11,938 nt of DNA. Source: Pseudomonadota bacterium. GTDB taxonomy: Bacteria > Pseudomonadota > Gammaproteobacteria > Burkholderiales > Ferrovaceae. Shown here in pieces: positions 1 through 5,434 of this stretch. Location: positions 1-11,938 of the forward strand of contig JAJZDE010000035.1 in assembly GCA_021828745.1 (NCBI GenBank). Reading direction: 5' to 3'. Every line of letters starts with the position of its first letter. The stretch's first letter is position 1. A model generated the notes under the pieces. The model did not search any database. It worked only from the letters and a program-made list of their open reading frames with translations, and was not told the origin of the DNA. The position numbers and the translations under genes were made by a program.

Positions 1-1
1 A

Positions 2-1060
2 CGCAAGATTTCCTGGATGGAGGTGTATGCCGGGGAGAAATCGGTGCGGATGTATGGTCCGGATGTCTGGCTGCCGGAAGAAACCTTGCAGGTCTTGCGT
101 GACTATGTCGTGTCCATCAAGGGCCCCTTGACCACGCCGGTGGGCGGCGGAATTCGCTCCATCAATGTGGCCATGCGCCAGCAACTCGACCTGTACGTGT
201 GCCTGCGACCGGTGCGCTGGTTTACTGGCGTGCCCAGTCCGGTGCGTGAGCCCCATAAGACCGACATGGTGATTTTTCGGGAAAATTCGGAGGATATCTA
301 CGCGGGCATCGAATGGTCGGCCGAATCTCCCGAGGCACGTAAACTGATCACTTTCTTGCAGCAGGAAATGAATGTGACATCCATCCGTTTCCCTGAGACT
401 TCCGGTATCGGGATCAAGGCCGTTTCCCGCGAAGGGACGGAACGGCTGGTGCGCAAAGCCGTTCAGTATGCCCTGGACAATCAACGTCGTTCGGTGACCC
501 TGGTACATAAGGGAAATATCATGAAGTACACCGAGGGAGCATTCAAAAGTTGGGGGTATGACCTGTGCCGTCGCGAGTTTGGCGCGGAATTGCTGGAGGG
601 GGGGCCCTGGATGCGTTTGCCCAATGGGATCGTCATCAAGGATGTGATCGCGGATGCTTTCCTTCAGCAAATCCTCTTGCGTCCCGCCGAATATGATGTC
701 ATCGCAACTCTCAACCTGAACGGAGATTACATCTCCGATGCCCTGGCGGCCCAGGTGGGGGGCATCGGGATTGCTCCGGGAGCCAATCTGTCCGATACGG
801 TGGCCCTGTTTGAAGCTACCCACGGGACGGCTCCCAAGTATGCAGGAAAGGACTATGTGAACCCCGGTTCCCTGATTTTGTCCGCAGAGATGATGTTGCG
901 CCATATGGGTTGGGTGGAAGCGGCAGATGCCCTGATTCATACCATGGAAAAAACCATCAAGGCCAAAACCGTGACCTACGATTTTGCGCGCTTGATGGAG
1001 GGGGCCCAACAGGTTTCCTGTTCAGGGTTTGGTGCGGCGCTGATCGCCAACCTGGCATAA
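2..1060 (+). CDS. icd: NADP-dependent isocitrate dehydrogenase, 5'-truncated by window edge
   Basis: Oxidatively decarboxylates isocitrate to 2-oxoglutarate with NADP+ in the cytosolic TCA cycle. The reading frame is open to the left edge; the ATG at 17 is internal, because the preceding codons (RKISW) already match the E. coli enzyme from residue 61. About 60 N-terminal residues therefore lie outside. Visible family signatures are GGGIRSIN, whose Ser matches the phosphorylatable Ser113 of E. coli, [26 protein letters not shown] (catalytic Lys) and NLNGDYISD (metal-binding Asp). The NADP-binding stretch is HGTAPKYAG with TYDFARL near the C-terminus. Lys-Tyr after HGTAP, and Tyr and Arg in TYDFARL, are the determinants of NADP rather than NAD use. 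A loop after GGPW is about five residues shorter than in E. coli. No aceK is visible in the window, so regulation by phosphorylation cannot be judged. No convincing terminator directly follows the stop. Confidence 0.97.
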   Translation, partial: RKISWMEVYAGEKSVRMYGPDVWLPEETLQVLRDYVVSIKGPLTTPVGGGIRSINVAMRQQLDLYVCLRPVRWFTGVPSPVREPHKTDMVIFRENSEDIYAGIEWSAESPEARKLITFLQQEMNVTSIRFPETSGIGIKAVSREGTERLVRKAVQYALDNQRRSVTLVHKGNIMKYTEGAFKSWGYDLCRREFGAELLEGGPWMRLPNGIVIKDVIADAFLQQILLRPAEYDVIATLNLNGDYISDALAAQVGGIGIAPGANLSDTVALFEATHGTAPKYAGKDYVNPGSLILSAEMMLRHMGWVEAADALIHTMEKTIKAKTVTYDFARLMEGAQQVSCSGFGAALIANLA

Positions 1061-1072
1061 AATGTAAGGGCG

Positions 1073-1102
1073 TTGACAGAGCGGCAGGGAGGGGGGTAGC
1101 AT
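1073..1102 (+). promoter_or_regulatory. sigma70-like promoter candidate downstream of icd
   Basis: A perfect -35 hexamer TTGACA (1073-1078) is followed after 18 bp by TAGCAT (1097-1102), a 4/6 match to TATAAT. Transcription would start near 1109, the A of the ATG of the 20-codon ORF. The purine tract in the spacer (1086-1096) could also act as a Shine-Dalgarno on icd read-through mRNA. The -10 is only moderate, so this is a candidate. Confidence 0.35.
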
Positions 1103-1108
1103 GGTCTC

Positions 1109-1171
1109 ATGCTAGAAACCATCACCATCATCCTTTTCCTTGCTGCGGTTGCCTTCGTGATGTTCACCTGA
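1109..1171 (+). CDS. possible 20-residue hydrophobic membrane peptide
   Basis: I do not recognise this ORF. It encodes a 20-residue peptide beginning MLETITIILF and ending FVMFT. After the acidic start it is almost entirely Ile, Leu, Phe, Val and Ala, about the length of one membrane span. A -35/-10 pair sits just upstream and would give an essentially leaderless transcript. Alternatively, a GGAGG at 1088-1092 is well spaced (8 nt) for a 4-codon ORF (ATG at 1101, stop TAG at 1113-1115). That mini-ORF overlaps this ATG and could couple its translation. A hairpin begins at the stop codon. The sequence could equally be chance; only conservation in relatives would settle it. Confidence 0.25.
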   Translation: MLETITIILFLAAVAFVMFT

Positions 1172-1202
1172 GGCAGGGCGGGTTGAAACTGTCCACCCTC
1201 AG
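1168..1202. terminator. hairpin between convergent icd and smpB, possible terminator
   Basis: CTGAG (1168-1172) pairs with CTCAG (1198-1202), and GGCGG (1177-1181) pairs with CCACC (1193-1197). On the minus strand the mismatch in the second block becomes a G-U pair, giving two 5-bp stems separated by a one-sided bulge, with an 11-nt loop. It lies about 35 bp beyond the smpB stop. There is no T-tract on either strand, so it is not a classical rho-independent terminator. It may protect a 3' end. Confidence 0.3.
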
Positions 1203-1220
1203 CCGTCACTAGCCGTCACT
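1201..1220. repeat. perfect 10-bp tandem duplication
   Basis: The 10-mer AGCCGTCACT occurs twice with no gap (1201-1210 and 1211-1220), between the hairpin and the smpB stop codon. It is non-coding on both strands as annotated. The first copy overlaps the last two bases of the hairpin. Confidence 0.9.
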
Positions 1221-1236
1221 CGTCAACGATAGTGTC

Positions 1237-1680
1237 TCAGCGTTGTTTCATCCAGCGCTGCTTTTCCCGTTCCCAGTCTTTTTCCTTTTCCGCCTCGCGC
1301 TTGTCATGTTGCTTTTTACCCTTGGCCAACCCGATTTCGACCTTGATCCGTCCCTGGTTGTAATGCAGGTTGACGGGAATCAACGTATAGCCCGCCCGTT
1401 CCACCTTGCCGATGAGTTTGGCGATTTCCTCGGCATGCAGGAGCAGTTTGCGGGTGCGGGTCGGGTCCGGATGGACATGGGTGGAGGCCGTGGGCAAGGG
1501 GCTGATATGCGCCCCCAACAGATACAACTCACCCTCCAGGATCACCACGTAGGCTTCCTTGATTTGTGCCCTGCCGGCGCGGATGGCCTTGACCTCCCAT
1601 CCTTCCAGGACAACGCCCGCCTCATGGCGCTCTTCGATGAAATAGTCGTGAAAGGCTTTACGGTTGTCGATCAGGCTCAT
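1237..1680 (-). CDS. smpB: SsrA-binding protein SmpB
   Basis: SmpB binds tmRNA and delivers it to stalled ribosomes for trans-translation. The 147-residue product has the usual family length and reads as SmpB from end to end. Signatures are [12 protein letters not shown] at the N-terminus, [14 protein letters not shown], the ISPL segment, [13 protein letters not shown], and [12 protein letters not shown] leading into the basic, disordered-in-solution tail ([16 protein letters not shown]) that enters the decoding centre. The ATG at 1678-1680 is the conserved MSxxDNRKA start. No good Shine-Dalgarno precedes it. Upstream, TAAAAT on the minus strand (1708-1713) is a likely -10. The gene is divergent from ratA across 48 bp, a common arrangement in proteobacteria. 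ssrA (tmRNA) itself is not in the window. Confidence 0.98.
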   Translation of the reverse strand: MSLIDNRKAFHDYFIEERHEAGVVLEGWEVKAIRAGRAQIKEAYVVILEGELYLLGAHISPLPTASTHVHPDPTRTRKLLLHAEEIAKLIGKVERAGYTLIPVNLHYNQGRIKVEIGLAKGKKQHDKREAEKEKDWEREKQRWMKQR

Positions 1681-1707
1681 GATGGGGTATCTTGTGCGGA
1701 ATCCTGC

Positions 1708-1722
1708 ATTTTACCCTAGGGT
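1708..1722 (-). promoter_or_regulatory. smpB -10 element and abutting 10-bp palindrome
   Basis: In the 48-bp smpB-ratA gap, the minus strand carries TAAAAT (1708-1713), a 5/6 match to the -10 consensus. No good -35 is seen at 16-18 bp. The perfect palindrome ACCCTAGGGT (1713-1722) overlaps its upstream edge by one base and contains part of the ratA Shine-Dalgarno (AGGGTGG). It could be an operator for both genes or a chance palindrome. Confidence 0.35.
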
Positions 1723-1728
1723 GGCTCT

Positions 1729-2163
1729 GTGACGCGTGTAGAAAAGTCGGTATTGGTGATGTATTCCGCTGAAAGAATGTATGGGCTGGTGGAAGACATC
1801 ACTCAATACCCTCATTTCCTGCCTTGGTGCGGCGCTGCCGAAGTCCATGAACGGGAGGAACATCAAACGGTTGCGACTTTGCACATCAATTTTCATGGCA
1901 TTCGCCAGAGTTTTACGACGCGTAATCAGGGTACGCCCTACCAATCCGTGGTCATGGTTCTGGAGAAAGGGCCTTTTCAGCATTTACAGGGGGAGTTTCG
2001 TTTCATTCCGCTGGGAACTGAGGCCTGCCGCATCCACTTCGTCCTGGAATGGCGCTTTGCCAGTTTTTTGCTGGAAAAAATGGTCGGGCCGATTTTTCAC
2101 ACGATTGCCAATACGATGGTCGATGCCTTCGTCAAGCGTGCGGATGACCTGTATGGAGGGTGA
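1729..2163 (+). CDS. ratA: RatA/Coq10-type START-domain protein
   Basis: Member of the type II toxin RatA / coenzyme Q-binding Coq10 family. In E. coli RatA was reported to bind 50S subunits and block 70S assembly; homologues are also linked to respiratory-quinone function. The 144-residue product is one START-like fold. It opens with a basic strand, then YSAERMYGLVEDITQYPHFLPWC (cited in part; the conserved YP-FLPWC block is at residues 27-34), and ends with a long C-terminal helix (FHTIANTMVDAFVKRADDLYG). The GTG at 1729 is chosen because an in-frame TAG lies at 1717-1719 and no other start codon falls between. AGGGTGG (1718-1724) serves as Shine-Dalgarno. It is followed after 3 bp by rnfH, whose own ribosome binding site lies inside the ratA 3' end, so the two are translationally linked. 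Confidence 0.93.
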   Translation: MTRVEKSVLVMYSAERMYGLVEDITQYPHFLPWCGAAEVHEREEHQTVATLHINFHGIRQSFTTRNQGTPYQSVVMVLEKGPFQHLQGEFRFIPLGTEACRIHFVLEWRFASFLLEKMVGPIFHTIANTMVDAFVKRADDLYGG

Positions 2164-2166
2164 AGC

Positions 2167-2436
2167 ATGGAAGTCACCGTCATCTATGCGCTGCCTGAAC
2201 ACCAATTCATCCGAAAGGTGAAGGTTTCCGATACGGCGCTCGTCGCGGATGCCCTGGCAGCGTCGGGCGTGCTGGAGGAGTATCCGGACATCGATTGGGC
2301 ACGGGAGGCGATCGGGGTGTGGGGTCGGGTCCGCAGTCTGACCACGCCCTTACGTCCGGGGGATCGTGTGGAAATTTACCGGCCGCGCCAGGTGGACCCC
2401 AAGGCTCAACGCCGTTCCCGGCTGAAGTCTTCCTGA
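2167..2436 (+). CDS. rnfH: RnfH family ubiquitin-like-fold protein
   Basis: The 89-residue product is a small beta-grasp protein of the RnfH (UPF0125) family, usually found beside ratA. Its biochemical role is not established; the name comes from association with rnf operons in some bacteria. Family marks are VTVIYALPEHQ at the start, a central PGDRVEIYRP strand and the terminal DPKAQRRSR signature. The ATG is preceded by GGAGGG (2156-2161) at a good distance. The ratA stop at 2161-2163 overlaps this site, so the genes form a two-gene operon. The last 31 bp overlap the 3' end of the convergent marR gene. The ratA-rnfH pair has been called a toxin-antitoxin system, but that role for RnfH is not well supported. 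Confidence 0.93.
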   Translation: MEVTVIYALPEHQFIRKVKVSDTALVADALAASGVLEEYPDIDWAREAIGVWGRVRSLTTPLRPGDRVEIYRPRQVDPKAQRRSRLKSS

Positions 2437-2888
2437 TCGGAGGAGGGGTCGGACTGTTTTTCCAGGCTGTGGCGCAACTGTTCGAGATGTTGGCGCAGGG
2501 TTTCCAGGGTCTCCCGGCCCAGCAGGGCGAAGACCGGTTCCAGGTGGGCCAGATGGGCCGAAAATACCCGCGCAAACAGTTCTTCGCCCGCAGGACTCAA
2601 CCTGACCAGAGTGCTGCGTCCGTCGGTAGGGTGAGAAATCCTGGTGATCAGGCCTTTTTGCTCGAGACGGTCGAGTACGCCCGTCAGGGTTCCCTTGACC
2701 ATCAAGGTTTTTTGACCGATATCCCGACAGTTCATGCCCTGAGTATTGCCCAGGGTGGCAATGACATCGAACTGGGGCGTCGTCAGCCCCAGGGTTCGGA
2801 TATGGCTACCCGAAAAGGCATCAAAGGCCTGATAGGTGCGCACCAATTCGCGCAACGTGGGGAGGAATTCAAAACGAGTGGCTGGCAT
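2406..2888 (-). CDS. MarR-family transcriptional regulator
   Basis: Dimeric winged-helix DNA-binding regulator, 160 residues. An N-terminal dimerisation helix (about 8-30) is followed by the helix-turn-helix: LTTPQFDVIATL (35-46), NCRDIGQKTLMV (53-64) and the recognition helix KGTLTGVLDRLEQKGL (65-80). The wing has the classic DGRSTLVRLSPAG pattern (89-101), and a long C-terminal dimerisation helix follows. The C-terminal charged tail is encoded in the 31 bp that overlap rnfH. Only one Cys (54) is present, so two-cysteine peroxide sensing of the OhrR kind is not supported. The ATG at 2886-2888 lacks a Shine-Dalgarno. A TAAATA on the minus strand (2901-2906) would give a very short or absent leader. 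The divergent CDGSH gene and the palindrome at 2907-2920 suggest self-regulation together with that gene. The ligand is unknown. Confidence 0.95.
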   Translation of the reverse strand: MPATRFEFLPTLRELVRTYQAFDAFSGSHIRTLGLTTPQFDVIATLGNTQGMNCRDIGQKTLMVKGTLTGVLDRLEQKGLITRISHPTDGRSTLVRLSPAGEELFARVFSAHLAHLEPVFALLGRETLETLRQHLEQLRHSLEKQSDPSSDQEDFSRERR

Positions 2889-2895
2889 AAAGGGG

Positions 2896-2923
2896 TTGCG
2901 TATTTAGTACGAACGCGTACAAT
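2896..2923 (+). promoter_or_regulatory. promoter of the CDGSH protein gene
   Basis: TTGCGT (2896-2901), a 16-bp spacer, then TACAAT (2918-2923), a 5/6 match to the -10 consensus. Transcription would start near 2930, leaving about 34 nt of leader with a good Shine-Dalgarno AGGAG at 2953-2957. The palindrome at 2907-2920 fills the spacer and runs into the -10, so a bound repressor would block RNA polymerase. Confidence 0.6.
2907..2920. promoter_or_regulatory. probable MarR operator (inverted repeat)
   Basis: GTACG (2907-2911) and CGTAC (2916-2920) form a perfect inverted repeat around AACG, with further partial symmetry outside (TTTA / AATA). It lies in the 75-bp divergent gap between the MarR gene and the CDGSH gene. 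It overlaps the -10 of the latter and lies close to the putative -10 (TAAATA, 2901-2906) of the former. Size, position and symmetry are typical of operators autoregulated by MarR proteins. Binding is inferred. Confidence 0.55.
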
Positions 2924-2963
2924 ATGATTTCCGAAAAATCGTTTCATTATACAGGAGAACATC

Positions 2964-3185
2964 ATGCCTCACGCAGTGGAAGTCAAGCAAGGTCAGGAAT
3001 ATTGGCTCTGTGTTTGTGGAAAGAGCCCCGATGGACTGTGTAATGGTTCCCATGAAGGGTCTGGAAAAAGCCCCCGCCAATTCATTGCCGAACAAGATGA
3101 AACCCTGTACATCTGCGGTTGTGGTCAGTCTTTCAACAGCCCTTTCTGTGACGGTACCCATAAAACCCTAGCGTCGATCCTGTGA
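2964..3185 (+). CDS. tandem CDGSH-type [2Fe-2S] protein
   Basis: A 73-residue protein of the CDGSH iron-sulfur domain family (mitoNEET relatives) with two cluster-binding motifs. Motif 2 is canonical: C51-G-C53, eight residues, C62-D-G-T-H66, with Pro60 in the usual place. Motif 1 is C16-V-C18, only seven residues, then C26-N-G-S-H30. All four ligands (3 Cys, 1 His) are kept, but one spacer residue is lost and Asp is replaced by Asn. Each motif should hold one redox-active [2Fe-2S] cluster. There is no membrane segment or signal peptide, so it should be a soluble cytosolic protein involved in redox or Fe-S handling; the exact partner is unknown. The start has AGGAG six bases upstream. It is transcribed from its own promoter, overlapped by a likely MarR operator, and ends at a strong terminator, so it is monocistronic. 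Confidence 0.93.
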   Translation: MPHAVEVKQGQEYWLCVCGKSPDGLCNGSHEGSGKSPRQFIAEQDETLYICGCGQSFNSPFCDGTHKTLASIL

Positions 3186-3198
3186 CGGAATCACTCAC

Positions 3199-3230
3199 CT
3201 CGGGCACTTTTGTGTCCGAGAGTTTGTTTT
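3199..3230 (+). terminator. rho-independent terminator of the CDGSH gene
   Basis: CTCGGGCAC (3199-3207), loop TTTT, then GTGTCCGAG (3212-3220) form a continuous 9-bp stem with one G-U pair. The tail AGTTTGTTTT (3221-3230) is T-rich. It begins 13 bp after the stop codon. Part of the tail (TTGTTT, 3224-3229) coincides with the proposed -35 of selO. Confidence 0.88.
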
Positions 3231-3251
3231 AAGTCTAAATTGCGTTAGAAT
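3224..3251 (+). promoter_or_regulatory. promoter of selO, probably giving a leaderless mRNA
   Basis: TTGTTT (3224-3229, 3/6 to the -35 consensus), a 16-bp spacer, then TAGAAT (3246-3251, 5/6 to the -10). The selO ATG begins at 3258, six bases past the -10, exactly where transcription should start. No Shine-Dalgarno precedes the ATG, which agrees with a leaderless message. The strong upstream terminator means the selO unit needs its own promoter. Confidence 0.5.
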
Positions 3252-3257
3252 CACAGA

Positions 3258-4712
3258 ATGGACCCCCCCCTCTTTTCCCGGGATTTTTTTCGACCGCCCC
3301 TTTGGCACGACTGGGGGGAGGGGTTCGTTCGTCAAACGCGTTGTGAAGGTTTGCCCGAGCCTCAGTGGGGATTATGGAATTCGACCCTGGCACAGGAACT
3401 GGGTTTGCCCGAAGCCCCTACGCAGGAAGCCAGTGCCTACTTCTCGGGGAATGGACCGCAAATGCCTTGGTGCAGCGCTTACGCCGGCCATCAATTTGGC
3501 CTGTGGGCAGGGTTACTGGGCGATGGACGGGCCCATACCCTGGGGCGAATTCCGGCCGGGAATCAGGAAATTCAACTCAAGGGGGCAGGCATGACCCCTT
3601 ATTCGCGGCGCGGAGACGGGCGCGCCGTGCTGCGCTCTTCCCTGCGTGAATATCTGGGGTCAGAAGCCATGGCGGGTTTGGGGATTCCCACCACCCGTGC
3701 TCTGGCCCTGATGACTTCCCACCTGCCCGTGCGACGCGAAACGCGCGAAACTGCCGCGGTCGTGGCGCGCGTGGCCCCCAGTTTTTTGCGTTTTGGTCAT
3801 GTGGAACATTTGGCCTGGCATGGGTTCCCCACCGAATTGAAGCGATTGCTCGATTTATTGATGGTGTTTCATTACCCTGAGGCCAGACACCAGCCCAATC
3901 CGGTGTTGAGCGTACTGGAGGAGGTGGTTGAACGTACCGCCCACCTCATGGCTGCCTGGCAGTCGGTGGGGTTTTGCCATGGGGTCATGAATACCGATAA
4001 TATGTCCCTGCTGGGGTTGACGCTCGACTATGGGCCCTTTGCTTTTCTCGACCGTTTCGACCCGCAGTTCATCGGCAATCATTCCGATCAGGAAGGACGT
4101 TATGCCTATGACCAACAACCCTGGATCGGGGCCTGGAATTGTGCGGTCCTGGGCAGCGCGTTGAGTGCGCTGATCGACGATGAAAAGGGCATACAGGTCG
4201 TACTGGGGCGGTACAATACGCTGTTTGCCACGTCCCTGCTGAACCGTTTTCGCCGCAAATTGGGATTGCAGCAAGCGTTGCCGGGGGACCAGCCCCTGGT
4301 AGATACCCTGCTGTCTCTCCTGCACCAGAATCGGGCGGATTTTACCCGCTTCTTTCGCTTTCTGGCCCAGGATGCGGTGCAGACGGAACCCGCTCGTCTG
4401 GAGGAAGAAGAGGAATTTCAAGGCCCTTCCCCCTGGACTGAATGGGTGAGAGACTACCAGGAACGATGTGCGCGGGAAGAAGGTTCTGCGTTGGCGCGGG
4501 CACAGGGGATGCGCGCTATCAACCCCAAATATGTTTTGCGCACTTATCTGGCAGAATTGGCGATTCGTCAGGCCCAACAGGGAGACTTTGCAATGGCTCG
4601 CAACCTGGAAAGCGTACTGCGTACCCCCTGTGACGAGCATCCCGAATTTTCTTCCTGGGCTCTTGCGCCTCCGGACTGGGCCGGGGCGTTGACTCTGAGT
4701 TGCTCGTCGTGA
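3258..4712 (+). CDS. selO: SelO family protein adenylyltransferase (AMPylase, YdiU)
   Basis: Pseudokinase-fold enzyme that moves AMP from ATP to Ser, Thr or Tyr hydroxyls of proteins. It is 484 residues, close to E. coli YdiU (about 478). Visible motifs are AGHQFGLWAGLLGDGR (76-91), LKGAGMTPYSRRGDGRAVLRS (near 107-127, with nucleotide Lys108), Glu131 in the following helix, and HGVMNTDNMS (241-250) with catalytic-type Asp247 and metal ligand Asn248. The DFG-equivalent is DYGPFAFLD (Asp257). The C-terminus is SCSS with Cys482, where animal SelO has selenocysteine. No Shine-Dalgarno is visible; the ATG at 3258 lies at the predicted transcription start. Codons 2-5 contain a run of eight C. The stop overlaps the start of the downstream transporter gene (GTGA), so selO, the transporter and mutM form one unit. 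All key residues are present, so activity is expected. Confidence 0.97.
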   Translation: MDPPLFSRDFFRPPLWHDWGEGFVRQTRCEGLPEPQWGLWNSTLAQELGLPEAPTQEASAYFSGNGPQMPWCSAYAGHQFGLWAGLLGDGRAHTLGRIPAGNQEIQLKGAGMTPYSRRGDGRAVLRSSLREYLGSEAMAGLGIPTTRALALMTSHLPVRRETRETAAVVARVAPSFLRFGHVEHLAWHGFPTELKRLLDLLMVFHYPEARHQPNPVLSVLEEVVERTAHLMAAWQSVGFCHGVMNTDNMSLLGLTLDYGPFAFLDRFDPQFIGNHSDQEGRYAYDQQPWIGAWNCAVLGSALSALIDDEKGIQVVLGRYNTLFATSLLNRFRRKLGLQQALPGDQPLVDTLLSLLHQNRADFTRFFRFLAQDAVQTEPARLEEEEEFQGPSPWTEWVRDYQERCAREEGSALARAQGMRAINPKYVLRTYLAELAIRQAQQGDFAMARNLESVLRTPCDEHPEFSSWALAPPDWAGALTLSCSS

Positions 4713-5431
4713 CCCTCCCAACTGCGGCGCAGGGCAGGCACTACCGTTATTATGATTTGATCATGGCGGCCTTTATTTGCATTCTGCTGTGTACCAACCT
4801 GATAGGGGCGGCCAAACAGACGATGCTCAGTGTGCCGGGTTTCAGGACCTTCACTGTGGGGGCGGGGGTTCTGTTCTTTCCCATTTCCTATTTTTTCGGA
4901 GATGTCCTGACCGAGGTCTATGGCTATGCACGCGATCGTCGGGTCGTCTGGGCGGGATTTACGGCTCTGGCCTTTGCTGCCCTCATGGCCTGGGTGATCG
5001 TCTCCCTGCCCCCCGCGCACAACGCCTTCATGGCGACTTTTCAGGGGCAGTTGGAAGGAGTGTTCGGCAATACCTGGCGGATTGCTGCCGGTTCCATGCT
5101 GGCCTACTGGTGTGGCAGTTTTTCCAACAGTTATGTGCTGGCGCGTCTCAAAGTGAAGACACGTGGACGATGGCTATGGATGCGCGCCATCGTTTCGACG
5201 GCGGTTGGGGAGGGCCTGGATTCACTGCTTTTTTACGGGATTGCTTTTTACGGGATATGGGAGACCCGGGACTTGATCGAGGTGGCGATACTGGAGTATG
5301 GCATCAAGGTGTCTTGGGAAGCCCTGGCCACCCCCTTCACGTATGCCTTGGTCAATTTCCTCAAACGGGCGGAACAGGAAGATTTTTATGATGACCACAC
5401 CCATTTCAATCCCTTCACTCTCGAGCCTTGA
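4709..5431 (+). CDS. yhhQ: queuosine precursor transporter (QPTR / YhhQ family)
   Basis: Integral membrane protein of the VUT/DUF165 family. E. coli YhhQ imports 7-cyano-7-deazaguanine, and related queuosine precursors are used to modify tRNA wobble G34. With the GTG start the product is 240 residues, with about six hydrophobic segments (roughly 17-36, 48-66, 80-100, 122-145, 158-184, 200-218). Family motifs are CTNLIGAAK (28-36), FFPISYFFGDVLTEVYGY (56-73) and STAVGEGLDSLLFY (163-176). Start choice: the frame opens with TTG at 4700, but GTG at 4709 overlaps the selO TGA as GTGA, a typical coupled start, so it is preferred. Neither has a strong Shine-Dalgarno. The stop lies 3 bp before mutM. 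No queuosine biosynthesis gene is in the window, so whether it carries preQ0, preQ1 or queuine cannot be read from here. Confidence 0.93.
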   Translation: MTLPTAAQGRHYRYYDLIMAAFICILLCTNLIGAAKQTMLSVPGFRTFTVGAGVLFFPISYFFGDVLTEVYGYARDRRVVWAGFTALAFAALMAWVIVSLPPAHNAFMATFQGQLEGVFGNTWRIAAGSMLAYWCGSFSNSYVLARLKVKTRGRWLWMRAIVSTAVGEGLDSLLFYGIAFYGIWETRDLIEVAILEYGIKVSWEALATPFTYALVNFLKRAEQEDFYDDHTHFNPFTLEP

Positions 5432-5434
5432 AAC

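Noticed and set aside
1729..2436. ratA-rnfH as a toxin-antitoxin (defence) module
   Set aside because: The pair is conserved and housekeeping-like across proteobacteria; the antitoxin role of RnfH is not well supported, and nothing else in the window suggests a defence locus.
2295..2927. Plus-strand open frame antisense to the MarR gene
   Set aside because: It is composed of reverse-frame Gly/Gln-rich sequence, and it crosses the rnfH end and the marR promoter region.
4700..4708. TTG at 4700 as start of the YhhQ-type transporter
   Set aside because: It adds only three residues with no ribosome binding site advantage; the GTGA overlap with the selO stop at 4709 is the more usual coupled start.
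3855..4721. Minus-strand open frame antisense to selO
   Set aside because: It lies within selO, whose motifs are unambiguous; there is no domain, promoter or ribosome binding site.
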